Of a DNA stretch of 46,876 nt, positions 14,850 through 23,495 are shown in pieces (the first letter of the stretch is position 1; each line of letters opens with the position of its first letter). The position numbers and the translations under genes were made by a program. Location: the NCBI GenBank assembly GCA_024401355.1, contig JAKSLF010000023.1, forward strand, positions 1 to 46,876, given 5' to 3'. The DNA comes from Bacteroidales bacterium. GTDB taxonomy: Bacteria; Bacteroidota; Bacteroidia; Bacteroidales; Marinilabiliaceae. The notes under the pieces were generated by a model that made no database searches, had not been told where the DNA came from, and saw only the letters and a list, made by a program, of their open reading frames with translations.

Positions 14850-16040
14850 ATGAAAGTACAGAAAATCGCTCTTGGCGCTATGGCTGCAATGTTGGTAGCT
14901 TGTGCGCAACCAGCACAGAAAGAATGCAACGAAGGCTGCAACGATAAGGTCGGCCTCTGCGCAAAATCATTTGGCGAAGCCGTTGTTAATGGCGACACTG
15001 TTAAGCTCTTTACACTCCGCAACGACTCAACTGGCATGGTCGCTCAGTTCACCAACATCGGAGCTAAACTCGTATCACTCTATGTTGCCGACAAAGATGG
15101 TAACCTCGGCGACGTGGTTTGTGGATATGCTACTGCAGCAGAATATGCAGCTTGCGACAACGCTGCTGGCAAGGGCGAACCATTCTATGGCGCTACTATC
15201 GGTCGTTATGGCAACCGTATCGCTGGTGGCAAGTTCTCTATCGACGGCACTGAATATCAGATTGATGTCAACGAAAATGGCGTCAACTCACTCCATGGCG
15301 GTCACCTCGGATACTACTCTGTAGTTTTCAACGCCAACAAGGTTGACGACAAGACTATCGAATTCACATACAAGTCGGCTGACGGCGAAATGGGTTATCC
15401 TGGCAACCTCGACGTGAAGGTGACATACTCACTCTGCGACTGCGGCTCTATCAAGATCGCATACGAGGCTACTACTGACAAACCTACTGTTGTCAACCTC
15501 ACTAACCACTCGTTCTTCAACCTCGCTGGCGAAGGCGATACTACTATCGTCGACGAGCAGATTCAGATCCTTGCTGACCAGATCACTCCTGTCGACAAGA
15601 ACCTTATCCCTACTGGCGAATTCATGAACGTTGAAGGCACTCCATTCGACCTCCGCGAACTCACTGTTATCGGTGACAAGATCAACGAAGACCACGAGCA
15701 GATCAAGCTCGGCGGCGGTTTCGACCACAACTGGGTCCTCTCTTCTGAGATTAACCCTGAGACTGGTCTCCGCACTGCTGCTAAGGTTGTCGACCCACAG
15801 AGCGGACGCGTTATGACTGTACTCACCAACGAGCCTGGCATCCAGTTCTATGCTGGCAACTTCATGAACGGCTCACAGACTGGCAAGTGTGGCAAGCCTG
15901 CACCTTACCGTTCGGCTCTCTGCCTCGAGACTCAGCACTTCCCTGATTCGCCTAACCACGCAAACTTCCCATCTACTGTACTCCGCCCTGGAGAAACTTA
16001 CAATAGCGTTTGCGTTTACAAGTTCGAAGTTGTGAAGTAA
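14850..16040 (+). CDS. galM: Aldose 1-epimerase (mutarotase), lipoprotein
   Basis: A 396-residue galactose-mutarotase family enzyme that interconverts alpha and beta anomers of aldoses. The N-terminus has a lipoprotein signal (AAMLVACAQ, lipidated Cys near 18), so it should sit in the periplasm or on a membrane. Family motifs include 'YGNRIAGGKFSIDG', 'NGVNSLHGG', the catalytic-His region 'NLTNHSFFNLAG', 'GGFDHNWVL' and 'LCLETQHFPDSPNHANFPS' with the C-terminal acidic base. It leads a group with hydroxyacid dehydrogenase, xylulokinase and sugar symporter genes. Anomer conversion before uptake would fit that setting. A short hairpin follows, so the group may not be one transcript. Confidence 0.95.
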   Translation: MKVQKIALGAMAAMLVACAQPAQKECNEGCNDKVGLCAKSFGEAVVNGDTVKLFTLRNDSTGMVAQFTNIGAKLVSLYVADKDGNLGDVVCGYATAAEYAACDNAAGKGEPFYGATIGRYGNRIAGGKFSIDGTEYQIDVNENGVNSLHGGHLGYYSVVFNANKVDDKTIEFTYKSADGEMGYPGNLDVKVTYSLCDCGSIKIAYEATTDKPTVVNLTNHSFFNLAGEGDTTIVDEQIQILADQITPVDKNLIPTGEFMNVEGTPFDLRELTVIGDKINEDHEQIKLGGGFDHNWVLSSEINPETGLRTAAKVVDPQSGRVMTVLTNEPGIQFYAGNFMNGSQTGKCGKPAPYRSALCLETQHFPDSPNHANFPSTVLRPGETYNSVCVYKFEVVK

Positions 16041-16070
16041 TTTCATCCGCAACAATTATATTGAAGAATC

Positions 16071-16093
16071 AGCCATAGCTAACCACTATGGCT
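16071..16093 (+). terminator. Possible terminator after galM
   Basis: AGCCATAG (16071-16078) pairs perfectly with CTATGGCT (16086-16093) around a 7-base loop. It is followed by GTTTCTG, a poor T run, so termination may be partial. Confidence 0.45.
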
Positions 16094-16142
16094 GTTTCTG
16101 CGTTATATAAATAAAGTTACCATATTAATATAGTCACGAAAA

Positions 16143-17093
16143 ATGAAGATAGTTGTGCTCGACGGCTATTGCCTCAATCCTGGCGACCTCCAGTGGGACG
16201 CATTCAGGGCAATGGGCGATTTCGCCGTATATGACCGCACCTCACCCGACAAGCTGCTCAAGCGTGCCGAAGATGCTGAAGTGCTACTGACCAACAAGAC
16301 CATCATCGACGCCAAGGCAATGGACTCGCTTCCTTCCCTGAAGTATATCGGTGTACTCGCTACCGGCTACAATGTGGTCGACATAGCTGCTGCCAAGGCA
16401 AGAGGAATCATCGTGACTAACATACCTGCTTACAGCGGTCAGTCCGTAGCACAGATGGTCTTCGCTCATCTCCTCAACATTACACAAAGTGTTGGCCATT
16501 ATGCTGCCGAAAACACTAACGGACGTTGGAGCAACTGCGCCGATTTCTCATATACCGACACCACTCTTATCGAACTGGCTGGCAAGACTATGGGCATCGT
16601 CGGACTTGGCGACACAGGAATGCGTGTGGCTCGCATTGCTCTGGCCATGGGAATGAAGGTCGTGGCTCTCACTTCCAAGACCTCTTTGCCCGAAGGCATC
16701 GAAAGTGTCAGCAGGGAGACTCTTTTCAAGACATCTGATGTCCTCTCGCTCCACTGCCCACTGACTGAGGATACACGACATATTATTGATGCCACAACTC
16801 TGGCAATGATGAAACCAACGGCTATCGTGATAAACACAGGACGCGGACCACTCATCGACGAAGATGCACTCGCCGAAGCTCTCAACAGCGAAAGGCTCTT
16901 TGCTGCCGGACTCGATGTGTTGGCTATCGAACCACCTAAGGCCGACAATCCACTGCTCACCGCACGCAACTGCTTCATCACTCCACACATAGCTTGGGCC
17001 ACACGTGAAGCTCGACAGCGCCTCATGAAAATTGCCGAAGACAATTTGAAAGCCTTCGCCGCCGGATGTCCTATTAACAACGTCGCTCTCTGA
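16143..17093 (+). CDS. D-2-hydroxyacid dehydrogenase (glycerate dehydrogenase-like)
   Basis: A 316-residue NAD(P)-dependent dehydrogenase. The Rossmann motif GLGDTG sits in 'MGIVGLGDTGMRVARIALA'. The catalytic triad of the family is visible: Arg234 (INTGRGPL), Glu263 (AIEPP) and His282 (TPHIAWA). Similarity is closest in feel to hydroxypyruvate reductase/glycerate dehydrogenase (HprA-type), which reduces hydroxypyruvate to glycerate, but substrate cannot be fixed from sequence. Length is normal and no signal peptide is present. It lies about 100 bp after galM and 150 bp before xylB, whose promoter is separate. Confidence 0.93.
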   Translation: MKIVVLDGYCLNPGDLQWDAFRAMGDFAVYDRTSPDKLLKRAEDAEVLLTNKTIIDAKAMDSLPSLKYIGVLATGYNVVDIAAAKARGIIVTNIPAYSGQSVAQMVFAHLLNITQSVGHYAAENTNGRWSNCADFSYTDTTLIELAGKTMGIVGLGDTGMRVARIALAMGMKVVALTSKTSLPEGIESVSRETLFKTSDVLSLHCPLTEDTRHIIDATTLAMMKPTAIVINTGRGPLIDEDALAEALNSERLFAAGLDVLAIEPPKADNPLLTARNCFITPHIAWATREARQRLMKIAEDNLKAFAAGCPINNVAL

Positions 17094-17119
17094 CAAGGCA
17101 AAATTAGGCCGGTTTTCCT

Positions 17120-17150
17120 TTGTCATGTTAAAAACTATTTTTAACTTTGT
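17120..17150 (+). promoter_or_regulatory. Predicted promoter of xylB
   Basis: TTTG (17120-17123), 19 bp, TAACTTTG (17143-17150): a complete match to the Bacteroidota consensus, about 97 bp upstream of the xylB start. It suggests that xylB and the transporter are transcribed independently of the dehydrogenase. Confidence 0.8.
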
Positions 17151-17246
17151 AAACTAGTTAGAATGGCTTTTTGCGATACAGAAAACCATACCAGTACAAC
17201 GAAAACAATAAACTTATATACAGTAACTTACATTATTTGAAACGAA

Positions 17247-18737
17247 ATGTATACATTAGGTGTAGACGTCGGAAGTAGCTCTGTTAAGGCCAGCCTCGTT
17301 AACGTAGAGACTGGTAAGTGTGTGGCTACAACTTTCTTCCCAAAGACTGAGGCGAAGATTATTGCTATCAACCCAGGCTGGGCTGAGCAGGATCCTGAAA
17401 TGTGGTGGGAAAACCTCAAGCTCTCTGTCAACACAATCATGAAGGAGAGCGGTGCAAACCCTGCTGAAGTTAAGGCTATCGGTATCTCATATCAGATGCA
17501 CGGTCTTGTTTGTGTAGACAAGAACCAGCAGGTGCTCCGTCCATCAATCATCTGGTGCGACTCACGCGCTGTCCCATACGGACAGAAGGCATTCGAGACT
17601 ATCGGACAGGAAAAGTGTCTTTCTCACCTTTTGAACTCTCCTGGTAACTTCACAGCTTCTAAGCTCGCTTGGGTCAAGGAGAACGAACCACAGATTTTCG
17701 AGAAGATCTACAAGATAATGCTTCCTGGCGACTTCATCGCTATGAAGATGACTGACGTTATCAGCACTACTGCCAGCGGCCTCTCTGAAGGCATGATGTG
17801 GGACTTCGCTGAAAATAAGGTCGCTAAGTTCCTCCTCGACTACTATGGCATACCTGAAAGCTTCATCCCTGAGATTAAGCCTACTTTCTCTGAACAGGGA
17901 CAGTTGACTTCTAAGGCTGCTGCTGAACTCGGACTCAAGCAGGGTACTCCTGTCACTTACCGTGGCGGCGACCAGCCTAACAACGCTCTCTCATTGAACG
18001 TATTCAACCCAGGCGAAATCGCTTCTACTGCTGGTACTTCTGGTGTCGTTTATGGTGTCAACGGTACTGTAGACTTCGACCCTAAGTCACGTGTCAACAC
18101 TTTCGCACACGTCAACCATACTGCTAAGGATACTCGTTGCGGTGTTCTCCTCTGCGTTAACGGTACTGGTATCCTCAACTCATGGATCAAGAGAAACGTT
18201 GCTCCAGAAGGCATCTCATACAACGAGATGAACGAGCTCGCTGCTAAGGCTCCTATCGGTAGTGCTGGACTCTCTGTCCTCCCATTCGGTAACGGCGCTG
18301 AGCGTATGCTCGAAAACCGCGAGATCAACTGCTCTATCCGTGGCTTGAACTTCAACACTCACTCTAAGCACCACATCATTCGTGCTGCACAGGAAGGTAT
18401 CGTATTCTCTTTCAAGTATGGTATCGACATCATGAAGGAGATGGGCATGAAGGTCAACAAGATTCACGCTGGACATGCCAACATGTTCCTCAGCCCTATT
18501 TTCCGCGATACTTTGGCAGGTGTAACAGGTGCTGTTATCGAGCTCTATGATACCGACGGTTCAGTTGGTGCTGCTAAGGGCGCTGGTATGGGCGCTGGTA
18601 TCTACAAGGACAATAGCGAGGCTTTCGCTACTTTGGAGAAACTCGACGTTATCGAGCCTAACCAGAGCAAGGCACAGGAGTATGCTGATGCTTACGCTAA
18701 GTGGAAGTATCGCCTCGAGAAGTCTATGAGCAAGTAA
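17247..18737 (+). CDS. xylB: Xylulokinase
   Basis: A 496-residue FGGY-family carbohydrate kinase that phosphorylates D-xylulose with ATP, feeding the pentose phosphate pathway. The N-terminal phosphate-binding loop is GVDVGSSSVKASLV. 'GISYQMHGLVCVD', 'SIIWCDSRA' and the catalytic-Asp region 'TYRGGDQPNNALSLN' follow. The C-terminal domain has 'GVLLCVNGTGILNSW' and 'GAAKGAGMGAGIY'. The MHG sequence is the usual sign of xylulose over glycerol specificity. It is followed after about 100 bp by the sugar symporter. No xylose isomerase (xylA) is within the window. Confidence 0.95.
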   Translation: MYTLGVDVGSSSVKASLVNVETGKCVATTFFPKTEAKIIAINPGWAEQDPEMWWENLKLSVNTIMKESGANPAEVKAIGISYQMHGLVCVDKNQQVLRPSIIWCDSRAVPYGQKAFETIGQEKCLSHLLNSPGNFTASKLAWVKENEPQIFEKIYKIMLPGDFIAMKMTDVISTTASGLSEGMMWDFAENKVAKFLLDYYGIPESFIPEIKPTFSEQGQLTSKAAAELGLKQGTPVTYRGGDQPNNALSLNVFNPGEIASTAGTSGVVYGVNGTVDFDPKSRVNTFAHVNHTAKDTRCGVLLCVNGTGILNSWIKRNVAPEGISYNEMNELAAKAPIGSAGLSVLPFGNGAERMLENREINCSIRGLNFNTHSKHHIIRAAQEGIVFSFKYGIDIMKEMGMKVNKIHAGHANMFLSPIFRDTLAGVTGAVIELYDTDGSVGAAKGAGMGAGIYKDNSEAFATLEKLDVIEPNQSKAQEYADAYAKWKYRLEKSMSK

Positions 18738-18835
18738 GCTCGTGACTTTATAATAAAATGATTTTTCAATATGTGGAGACGGTATCCATTCCGTCTCTAC
18801 ATTTTCTTATTCCACCTTTTATATATCTATCCAAA

Positions 18836-20290
18836 ATGTCTACGAATTCAAATCAAGGCAGTCGTTCATATCTGTTTGGCATCGTTCTCGTTGCTGTGTT
18901 GGGCGGTTTGCTTTTCGGTTATGATACCGCAGTAATTTCGGGCGCCGAGAAGGGCCTTCAGGCTTTCTTCATGGGTGCCAAGGATTTCACTTATACAGAC
19001 TTCTGGCACGGATTTACTAGTTCCAGTGCACTTATTGGCTGTATTATCGGTTCGGCAATTTCTGGTATTCTTGCTTCCAACTGGGGTCGTAAGAAGTCTC
19101 TTATCTTTGCCGGCGTAATGTTCTTCATCTCGGCTTGGGGTTCTATGTGTCCAGAGTCGATGATTCTCGACGGCGAACCAAACATGACTCTTCTTGTTGT
19201 CTTCAACATCTATCGTGTCATCGGTGGTGTCGGTGTTGGTCTCGCTTCTGCCGTTTGTCCTATGTATATCGGCGAAATCGCTCCTAGTAGCATCCGTGGT
19301 ATGCTCGTGTCTTGGAACCAGTTCGCCATCATCTTTGGTCAGCTTGTTGTCTACTTCGTCAACTTCTTCATCCTTGGCGACCATGTAGCTCCACTCATCC
19401 AGAGCATTGGAGAAGGCGTAAACCAGATTTTGAATATTGATGATGCACAGTGGAGCATCAACGAGGGCTGGCGTTACATGTTCGGCTCGGAGATGGTTCC
19501 TGCTGGTCTCTTCGCTCTTCTTATCTGCTTCGTACCTGAGACTCCACGCTACCTCGCTTCTATCGGTGAGGACGCACAGGCTGAAGGTATCCTTGCACGC
19601 ATAAACGGCGCTGACAAGGCTAAGGAGATTTTGAAGGAAATCAAGGAGACTATGTCTGTGAAGACTGAGCCACTTTTGACTTATGGTCTTCTCTGCATCT
19701 TCGTCGGCATAATGCTTTCTGTATTCCAGCAGGCTGTAGGTATCAATGCTGTGCTCTACTACGCTCCACGTATCTATGAAGCAATGGGCTTCGACAACCC
19801 AATGGTATTGACTGTCTTTAACGGCATCGTAAATCTCGGTTTCACTTGCGTAGCAATTTTCACTGTTGAGAAACTTGGTCGTAAGCCACTGCTCATCACT
19901 GGTTCGCTCGGTATGGCTATCGGTGCAATCGGTGTCGCTTGCACTTTTGGCAACCCTGACCTTCAGTTGCTCTGCATGATCTCTATTATGGTTTACTCTG
20001 CTAGCTTCATGTTCTCATGGGGTCCTATCTGCTGGGTACTCATTGCTGAGGTCTTCCCTAACACTATTCGTGGCGCTGCAGTTGCTATCGCTGTCGCTTT
20101 CCAGTGGATTTTCAACTGGATCGTGTCTACATCGTTCGTACCAATGGCCAACAGCCTCGGCTACTGGTTCACATACGGACTCTATGGCGTCATCTGCATC
20201 ATTGCTGCTATCTTCGTTTGGAAGCTTGTTCCTGAGACTAAGGGCAAGACACTCGAGGACATGACTGAGTTGTGGAAGAACCGCAAGTAG
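18836..20290 (+). CDS. xylE: MFS sugar:proton symporter (XylE-like)
   Basis: A 484-residue inner-membrane sugar transporter with about 12 membrane segments. Family signatures are GLLFGYDTAVISGA in segment 1, 'NWGRKKSLIFAG', 'RVIGGVGVGLASAVCPMYIGEIAP', 'PETPRYL', 'QQAVGINAVLYYAP', 'EKLGRKPLLITGS' and the terminal 'PETKGKTLEDM'. I chose the ATG at 18836 (MSTNSNQGSRSYLFG), because the upstream ATG at 18758 adds a hydrophobic leader unlike this family. Coupling with xylB suggests xylose uptake, though related proteins carry arabinose or galactose. A strong terminator follows. Confidence 0.92.
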   Translation: MSTNSNQGSRSYLFGIVLVAVLGGLLFGYDTAVISGAEKGLQAFFMGAKDFTYTDFWHGFTSSSALIGCIIGSAISGILASNWGRKKSLIFAGVMFFISAWGSMCPESMILDGEPNMTLLVVFNIYRVIGGVGVGLASAVCPMYIGEIAPSSIRGMLVSWNQFAIIFGQLVVYFVNFFILGDHVAPLIQSIGEGVNQILNIDDAQWSINEGWRYMFGSEMVPAGLFALLICFVPETPRYLASIGEDAQAEGILARINGADKAKEILKEIKETMSVKTEPLLTYGLLCIFVGIMLSVFQQAVGINAVLYYAPRIYEAMGFDNPMVLTVFNGIVNLGFTCVAIFTVEKLGRKPLLITGSLGMAIGAIGVACTFGNPDLQLLCMISIMVYSASFMFSWGPICWVLIAEVFPNTIRGAAVAIAVAFQWIFNWIVSTSFVPMANSLGYWFTYGLYGVICIIAAIFVWKLVPETKGKTLEDMTELWKNRK

Positions 20291-20330
20291 TCTTGAAATA
20301 GTCAGATTATTGACTCGACTTATACTGAGA

Positions 20331-20364
20331 GGGTCGTCTTGAAAAAGACGGCCCCCTTTTTTTT
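20331..20364 (+). terminator. Rho-independent terminator after the transporter
   Basis: GGGTCGTCTT (20331-20340) pairs with AAGACGGCCC (20345-20354) with one T:G wobble across a GAAA loop. A run of eight T residues follows at 20357-20364. Confidence 0.92.
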
Positions 20365-20392
20365 GTGATGTGACAAAAAACTATTAATTTAG
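20362..20392 (+). promoter_or_regulatory. Possible promoter of the GH13 gene
   Basis: TTTG at 20362-20365 is 19 bp from TAATTTAG (20385-20392), which differs from TAnnTTTG at one base. The same TAATTTAG variant occurs at 42238. It overlaps the end of the preceding terminator. Confidence 0.45.
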
Positions 20393-20419
20393 TGTCCTCA
20401 AACGAAACAGTATACACAA

Positions 20420-22090
20420 ATGGCTAAAACTCTCATTTACCAGATATTTACACGTCTATTCAGCAATACGAACACTAGTCGTTCGTTTGACGGCACAATT
20501 GAGCAGAACGGAACGGGTAAGTTCAACGACATCAACGACGCTGCACTTGACCGAATCGCATCGATGGGTTTCACTCACGTGTGGTATACAGGTGTGATAC
20601 GTCATGCTTCGACTACCGACTATCCGTTCATCACTCACAAGGCAAATGCCAATGTTGTGAAGGGACGTGCTGGAAGTCCTTATGCCATTTGTGACTACTA
20701 TGATGTCGACCCAGATTTGGCTTGTGATGTCGCTCATCGAATGGACGAGTTCAAGGCTTTGATTGAGAGAACGCATAAGCATGGACTGAAGGTGATTATT
20801 GACTTCGTACCAAACCATGTCGCTCGAAACTATCACTCCAATGTGCGTCCTGCACCTCAGATTGGTGGCTCGGATGACTGCTCTGTGGCATTTTCTCCTC
20901 TTAACAACTTCTACTATCTGCCAGGACAAAAGTTCCAGAGTCCGGTCAATGACAGAGACAAGGAGTATGTTGAAGAACCAGCCAAGGTGTCGGGTAATGA
21001 TGCCTTCACGGCTTCTCCATCTGTCAACGACTGGTATGAGACTGTCAAGCTCAACTATGGTGTCGACATTATGAACGGACGACGCAACTGCTTCTCGCCT
21101 CAGCCTGACACTTGGTACAAGATGCGTGACATATTGCACTATTGGGCTGAGATGAACATCGACGGATTCCGTGTCGACATGGCAGAGATGGTGCCTGTTG
21201 AGTTCTGGCATTGGTGTATTGCACAGATAACAATGCGTCATCCGAAGATTATTTTCATAGCTGAAACATACGATCTGAATCAGTATCGTAATTATATTGG
21301 TGCTGGTTTCAACTACCTCTATGATAAGGTTAATTTCTACGATACGGTCAGAAGTGTCATCTGTGGCCAGGCTCCAGCCAACATCATTGGTGACATTTGG
21401 CGTAGAACTGAGGGAATAGGGCAGAGAATGCTCTACTTCCTGGAAAACCATGACGAACAGCGAATTGCTTCAGACTACTTTGCTGGCGATCCTTTCAAGG
21501 CTCTGCCTGGAGTAGTGTTGACTATGACCATGGGCAAGGGTGGTGCAATGACATATTTTGGCCAGGAACTTGGCGAACGTGGTATGGATCATGAAGGATT
21601 CAGTGGAGTCGACGGACGCACTACAATATTCGACTATTGGGGTATTGAGCGAGTGCAGCAGATGGTGAACGACCATAAGTATGATGGTGCAAAACTGCCT
21701 GAAGATGCCAAGCGCCTTGACGCATTCTACCAGAAGATTGGACGTCTGGTGCACGACCATGATGCATTTGCCACTGGAGAAATGTACGACCTTATGTGGA
21801 ACCAGCATATTTCAGTTGACGCAACGAAGATATATGCATATCTCAGATATGACGCCAAGAAACGTTACATGATAGTTTGCAACTTCTCTGACGATGTCGT
21901 GACAACATCTATAAAGATTGGTGATGATGCATGGAAACTTATGGGTGCTACATGGAACGAGTGCATTGTACCATACGATGTTATAAACGAAAGAGCATTG
22001 TCGGCATCAAGAGCATCGATAGACGTCATAAAGACAACTGGTCTGCCTGTAGAGGTAGAGCCACACAATGTTTTGATCGTAAGACTTTAA
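20420..22090 (+). CDS. GH13 alpha-amylase family enzyme
   Basis: A 556-residue glycoside hydrolase family 13 protein acting on alpha-glucosidic bonds. The four conserved regions are present: DFVPNH (128-133), GFRVDMAE with nucleophile Asp253, FIAETYD with acid/base Glu282 and LENHDEQR with Asp345. The barrel starts directly at residue 3 (LIYQIFTRLF) and there is no signal peptide, so it should act in the cytoplasm on imported or stored oligosaccharides. A beta-sandwich domain probably fills the last ~90 residues. The exact activity (amylase, glucosidase or a transferase) cannot be assigned. It is convergent with the dacB gene, 25 bp apart. Confidence 0.92.
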   Translation: MAKTLIYQIFTRLFSNTNTSRSFDGTIEQNGTGKFNDINDAALDRIASMGFTHVWYTGVIRHASTTDYPFITHKANANVVKGRAGSPYAICDYYDVDPDLACDVAHRMDEFKALIERTHKHGLKVIIDFVPNHVARNYHSNVRPAPQIGGSDDCSVAFSPLNNFYYLPGQKFQSPVNDRDKEYVEEPAKVSGNDAFTASPSVNDWYETVKLNYGVDIMNGRRNCFSPQPDTWYKMRDILHYWAEMNIDGFRVDMAEMVPVEFWHWCIAQITMRHPKIIFIAETYDLNQYRNYIGAGFNYLYDKVNFYDTVRSVICGQAPANIIGDIWRRTEGIGQRMLYFLENHDEQRIASDYFAGDPFKALPGVVLTMTMGKGGAMTYFGQELGERGMDHEGFSGVDGRTTIFDYWGIERVQQMVNDHKYDGAKLPEDAKRLDAFYQKIGRLVHDHDAFATGEMYDLMWNQHISVDATKIYAYLRYDAKKRYMIVCNFSDDVVTTSIKIGDDAWKLMGATWNECIVPYDVINERALSASRASIDVIKTTGLPVEVEPHNVLIVRL

Positions 22091-22115
22091 AATCGGAAAT
22101 AATAAGAGGGCAATA

Positions 22116-23495
22116 CTACTTGATGTAGTTGGCAAGCCATGAAGCTATCTGTTGTCTGACTTCAGACGACGAGGTGTTGTAGTGGTTGACGATAATGCAG
22201 AATACATATTTGTGGCCGTTAGTACCGTTGATGATGCCTGCATAGCCAAGGACGCCAGTCATGCTACCGCTTTTCCCGACAACCTTACCTTCGATAGGTG
22301 TGCCTTTGCCAAGTCGACGTAGTGTACCGCTGATACCAGCCGTAGCAAGAGAATTTTCATATTGGCGACCATATTGCGACTTGAGAGTTCGAAGCACTAC
22401 TGAAGCAATCTGACGTGGTGAGAGTGCGTTCATTGGCGATAATCCTGAACCGTCGTAGAGATGGGGCTTCGAACCAGAAGCTGATTCGACAAAACGTCGG
22501 AGGACAGACATTCCTTTGTCAATAGATGTGGTGGCATCAGTTGCGATGTCTGGTGTCGCAAGATGAAGCATCATTGCATCGGCAAAGAGATTGACACTTT
22601 CGTGATTGGTTGTCTTGATGATACTTTCGACCGAAGGCGAGAATGACGTGGCTATGAGTTGTGTCTTCCCATAGTTGACATCGGATAGGGTAATATCAAT
22701 TTTGCCTATGGTGATTCCGTGGGCTTCAATCTGTTTTCTTATTAGTCTGGCAAAGAAAGATGCCGGATTGGGCATTGCGGCTTTAACGTTGAATCTTTTC
22801 TTGTTGGCAGGCATTGCTCCCGACGCATACCATGTGTCGCCGTATCCATAGACGTAGACGCTGTCTGCATTTTTGGTATATGAATGTACGTGGCAATTAA
22901 CACTTATTCCACAATCAGGTTGCATTCCAACGACAGAGCAAGGTGCATTGACCGTTGATGGTGACGAAAGGATAAGCGTCGCCGTGTTGTCGTAGATATT
23001 GAAAGCTTCGGGTGAAGCTCCGAAGTAGTTTCCCATGTCCTCCCACAGACGTTTCGACGTGATGGTTGGTCCTGCGATGTAGCTCGCATCGAGGCAAAGA
23101 GTGTTGAGGCGTGTGACATTGTGATTTGCGAGTGCCGTAGCAATCTGGTCAGCAAAAGCCTCGGCACTATGCCAAGTGTAATAGCTCGAACCCATGGTCG
23201 GGTCGCAAAAGCCTTTTATGATGAGTGAAGAATTGTCTAGGTCGAGAAAAGCTCGTGTTTCGAACTTTGTTTTAGGTCCAAGAACATCAAGAGCTGCTGC
23301 TGTGGTCATTAGTTTTGTCAGAGATGCTGGAGTCAGGAGTCTGTCGGCATCATGCTCTTCGACAACATTGCCAGTCTGATAGTCTATAACGACAGAGGCA
23401 ACAGTTGCCTCGTTGCTTAAATTGAGTTGCGAGGATACATCTGTTGCAGATATAAAAGCTAGACAAGCTATGAGATATCTGTCAAGAAATGCCAT
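22116..23495 (-). CDS. dacB: D-alanyl-D-alanine carboxypeptidase/endopeptidase (PBP4, S13)
   Basis: A 459-residue S13-family penicillin-binding protein that trims peptidoglycan peptides in the periplasm. A signal peptide covers about residues 1-22. The serine motif is PASLTKLM (Ser58, Lys61), the second motif lies in YDGSGLSPMN, and the third is GKSGSM near the C-terminus. 'YAGIINGTNGHKYVFCIIVN' is the usual last strand region. The start codon overlaps the stop of the upstream DUF6340 gene by one base (TAATG), so the two are translationally coupled. That links cell-wall turnover with a lipoprotein of unknown function. Confidence 0.94.
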   Translation of the reverse strand: MAFLDRYLIACLAFISATDVSSQLNLSNEATVASVVIDYQTGNVVEEHDADRLLTPASLTKLMTTAAALDVLGPKTKFETRAFLDLDNSSLIIKGFCDPTMGSSYYTWHSAEAFADQIATALANHNVTRLNTLCLDASYIAGPTITSKRLWEDMGNYFGASPEAFNIYDNTATLILSSPSTVNAPCSVVGMQPDCGISVNCHVHSYTKNADSVYVYGYGDTWYASGAMPANKKRFNVKAAMPNPASFFARLIRKQIEAHGITIGKIDITLSDVNYGKTQLIATSFSPSVESIIKTTNHESVNLFADAMMLHLATPDIATDATTSIDKGMSVLRRFVESASGSKPHLYDGSGLSPMNALSPRQIASVVLRTLKSQYGRQYENSLATAGISGTLRRLGKGTPIEGKVVGKSGSMTGVLGYAGIINGTNGHKYVFCIIVNHYNTSSSEVRQQIASWLANYIK

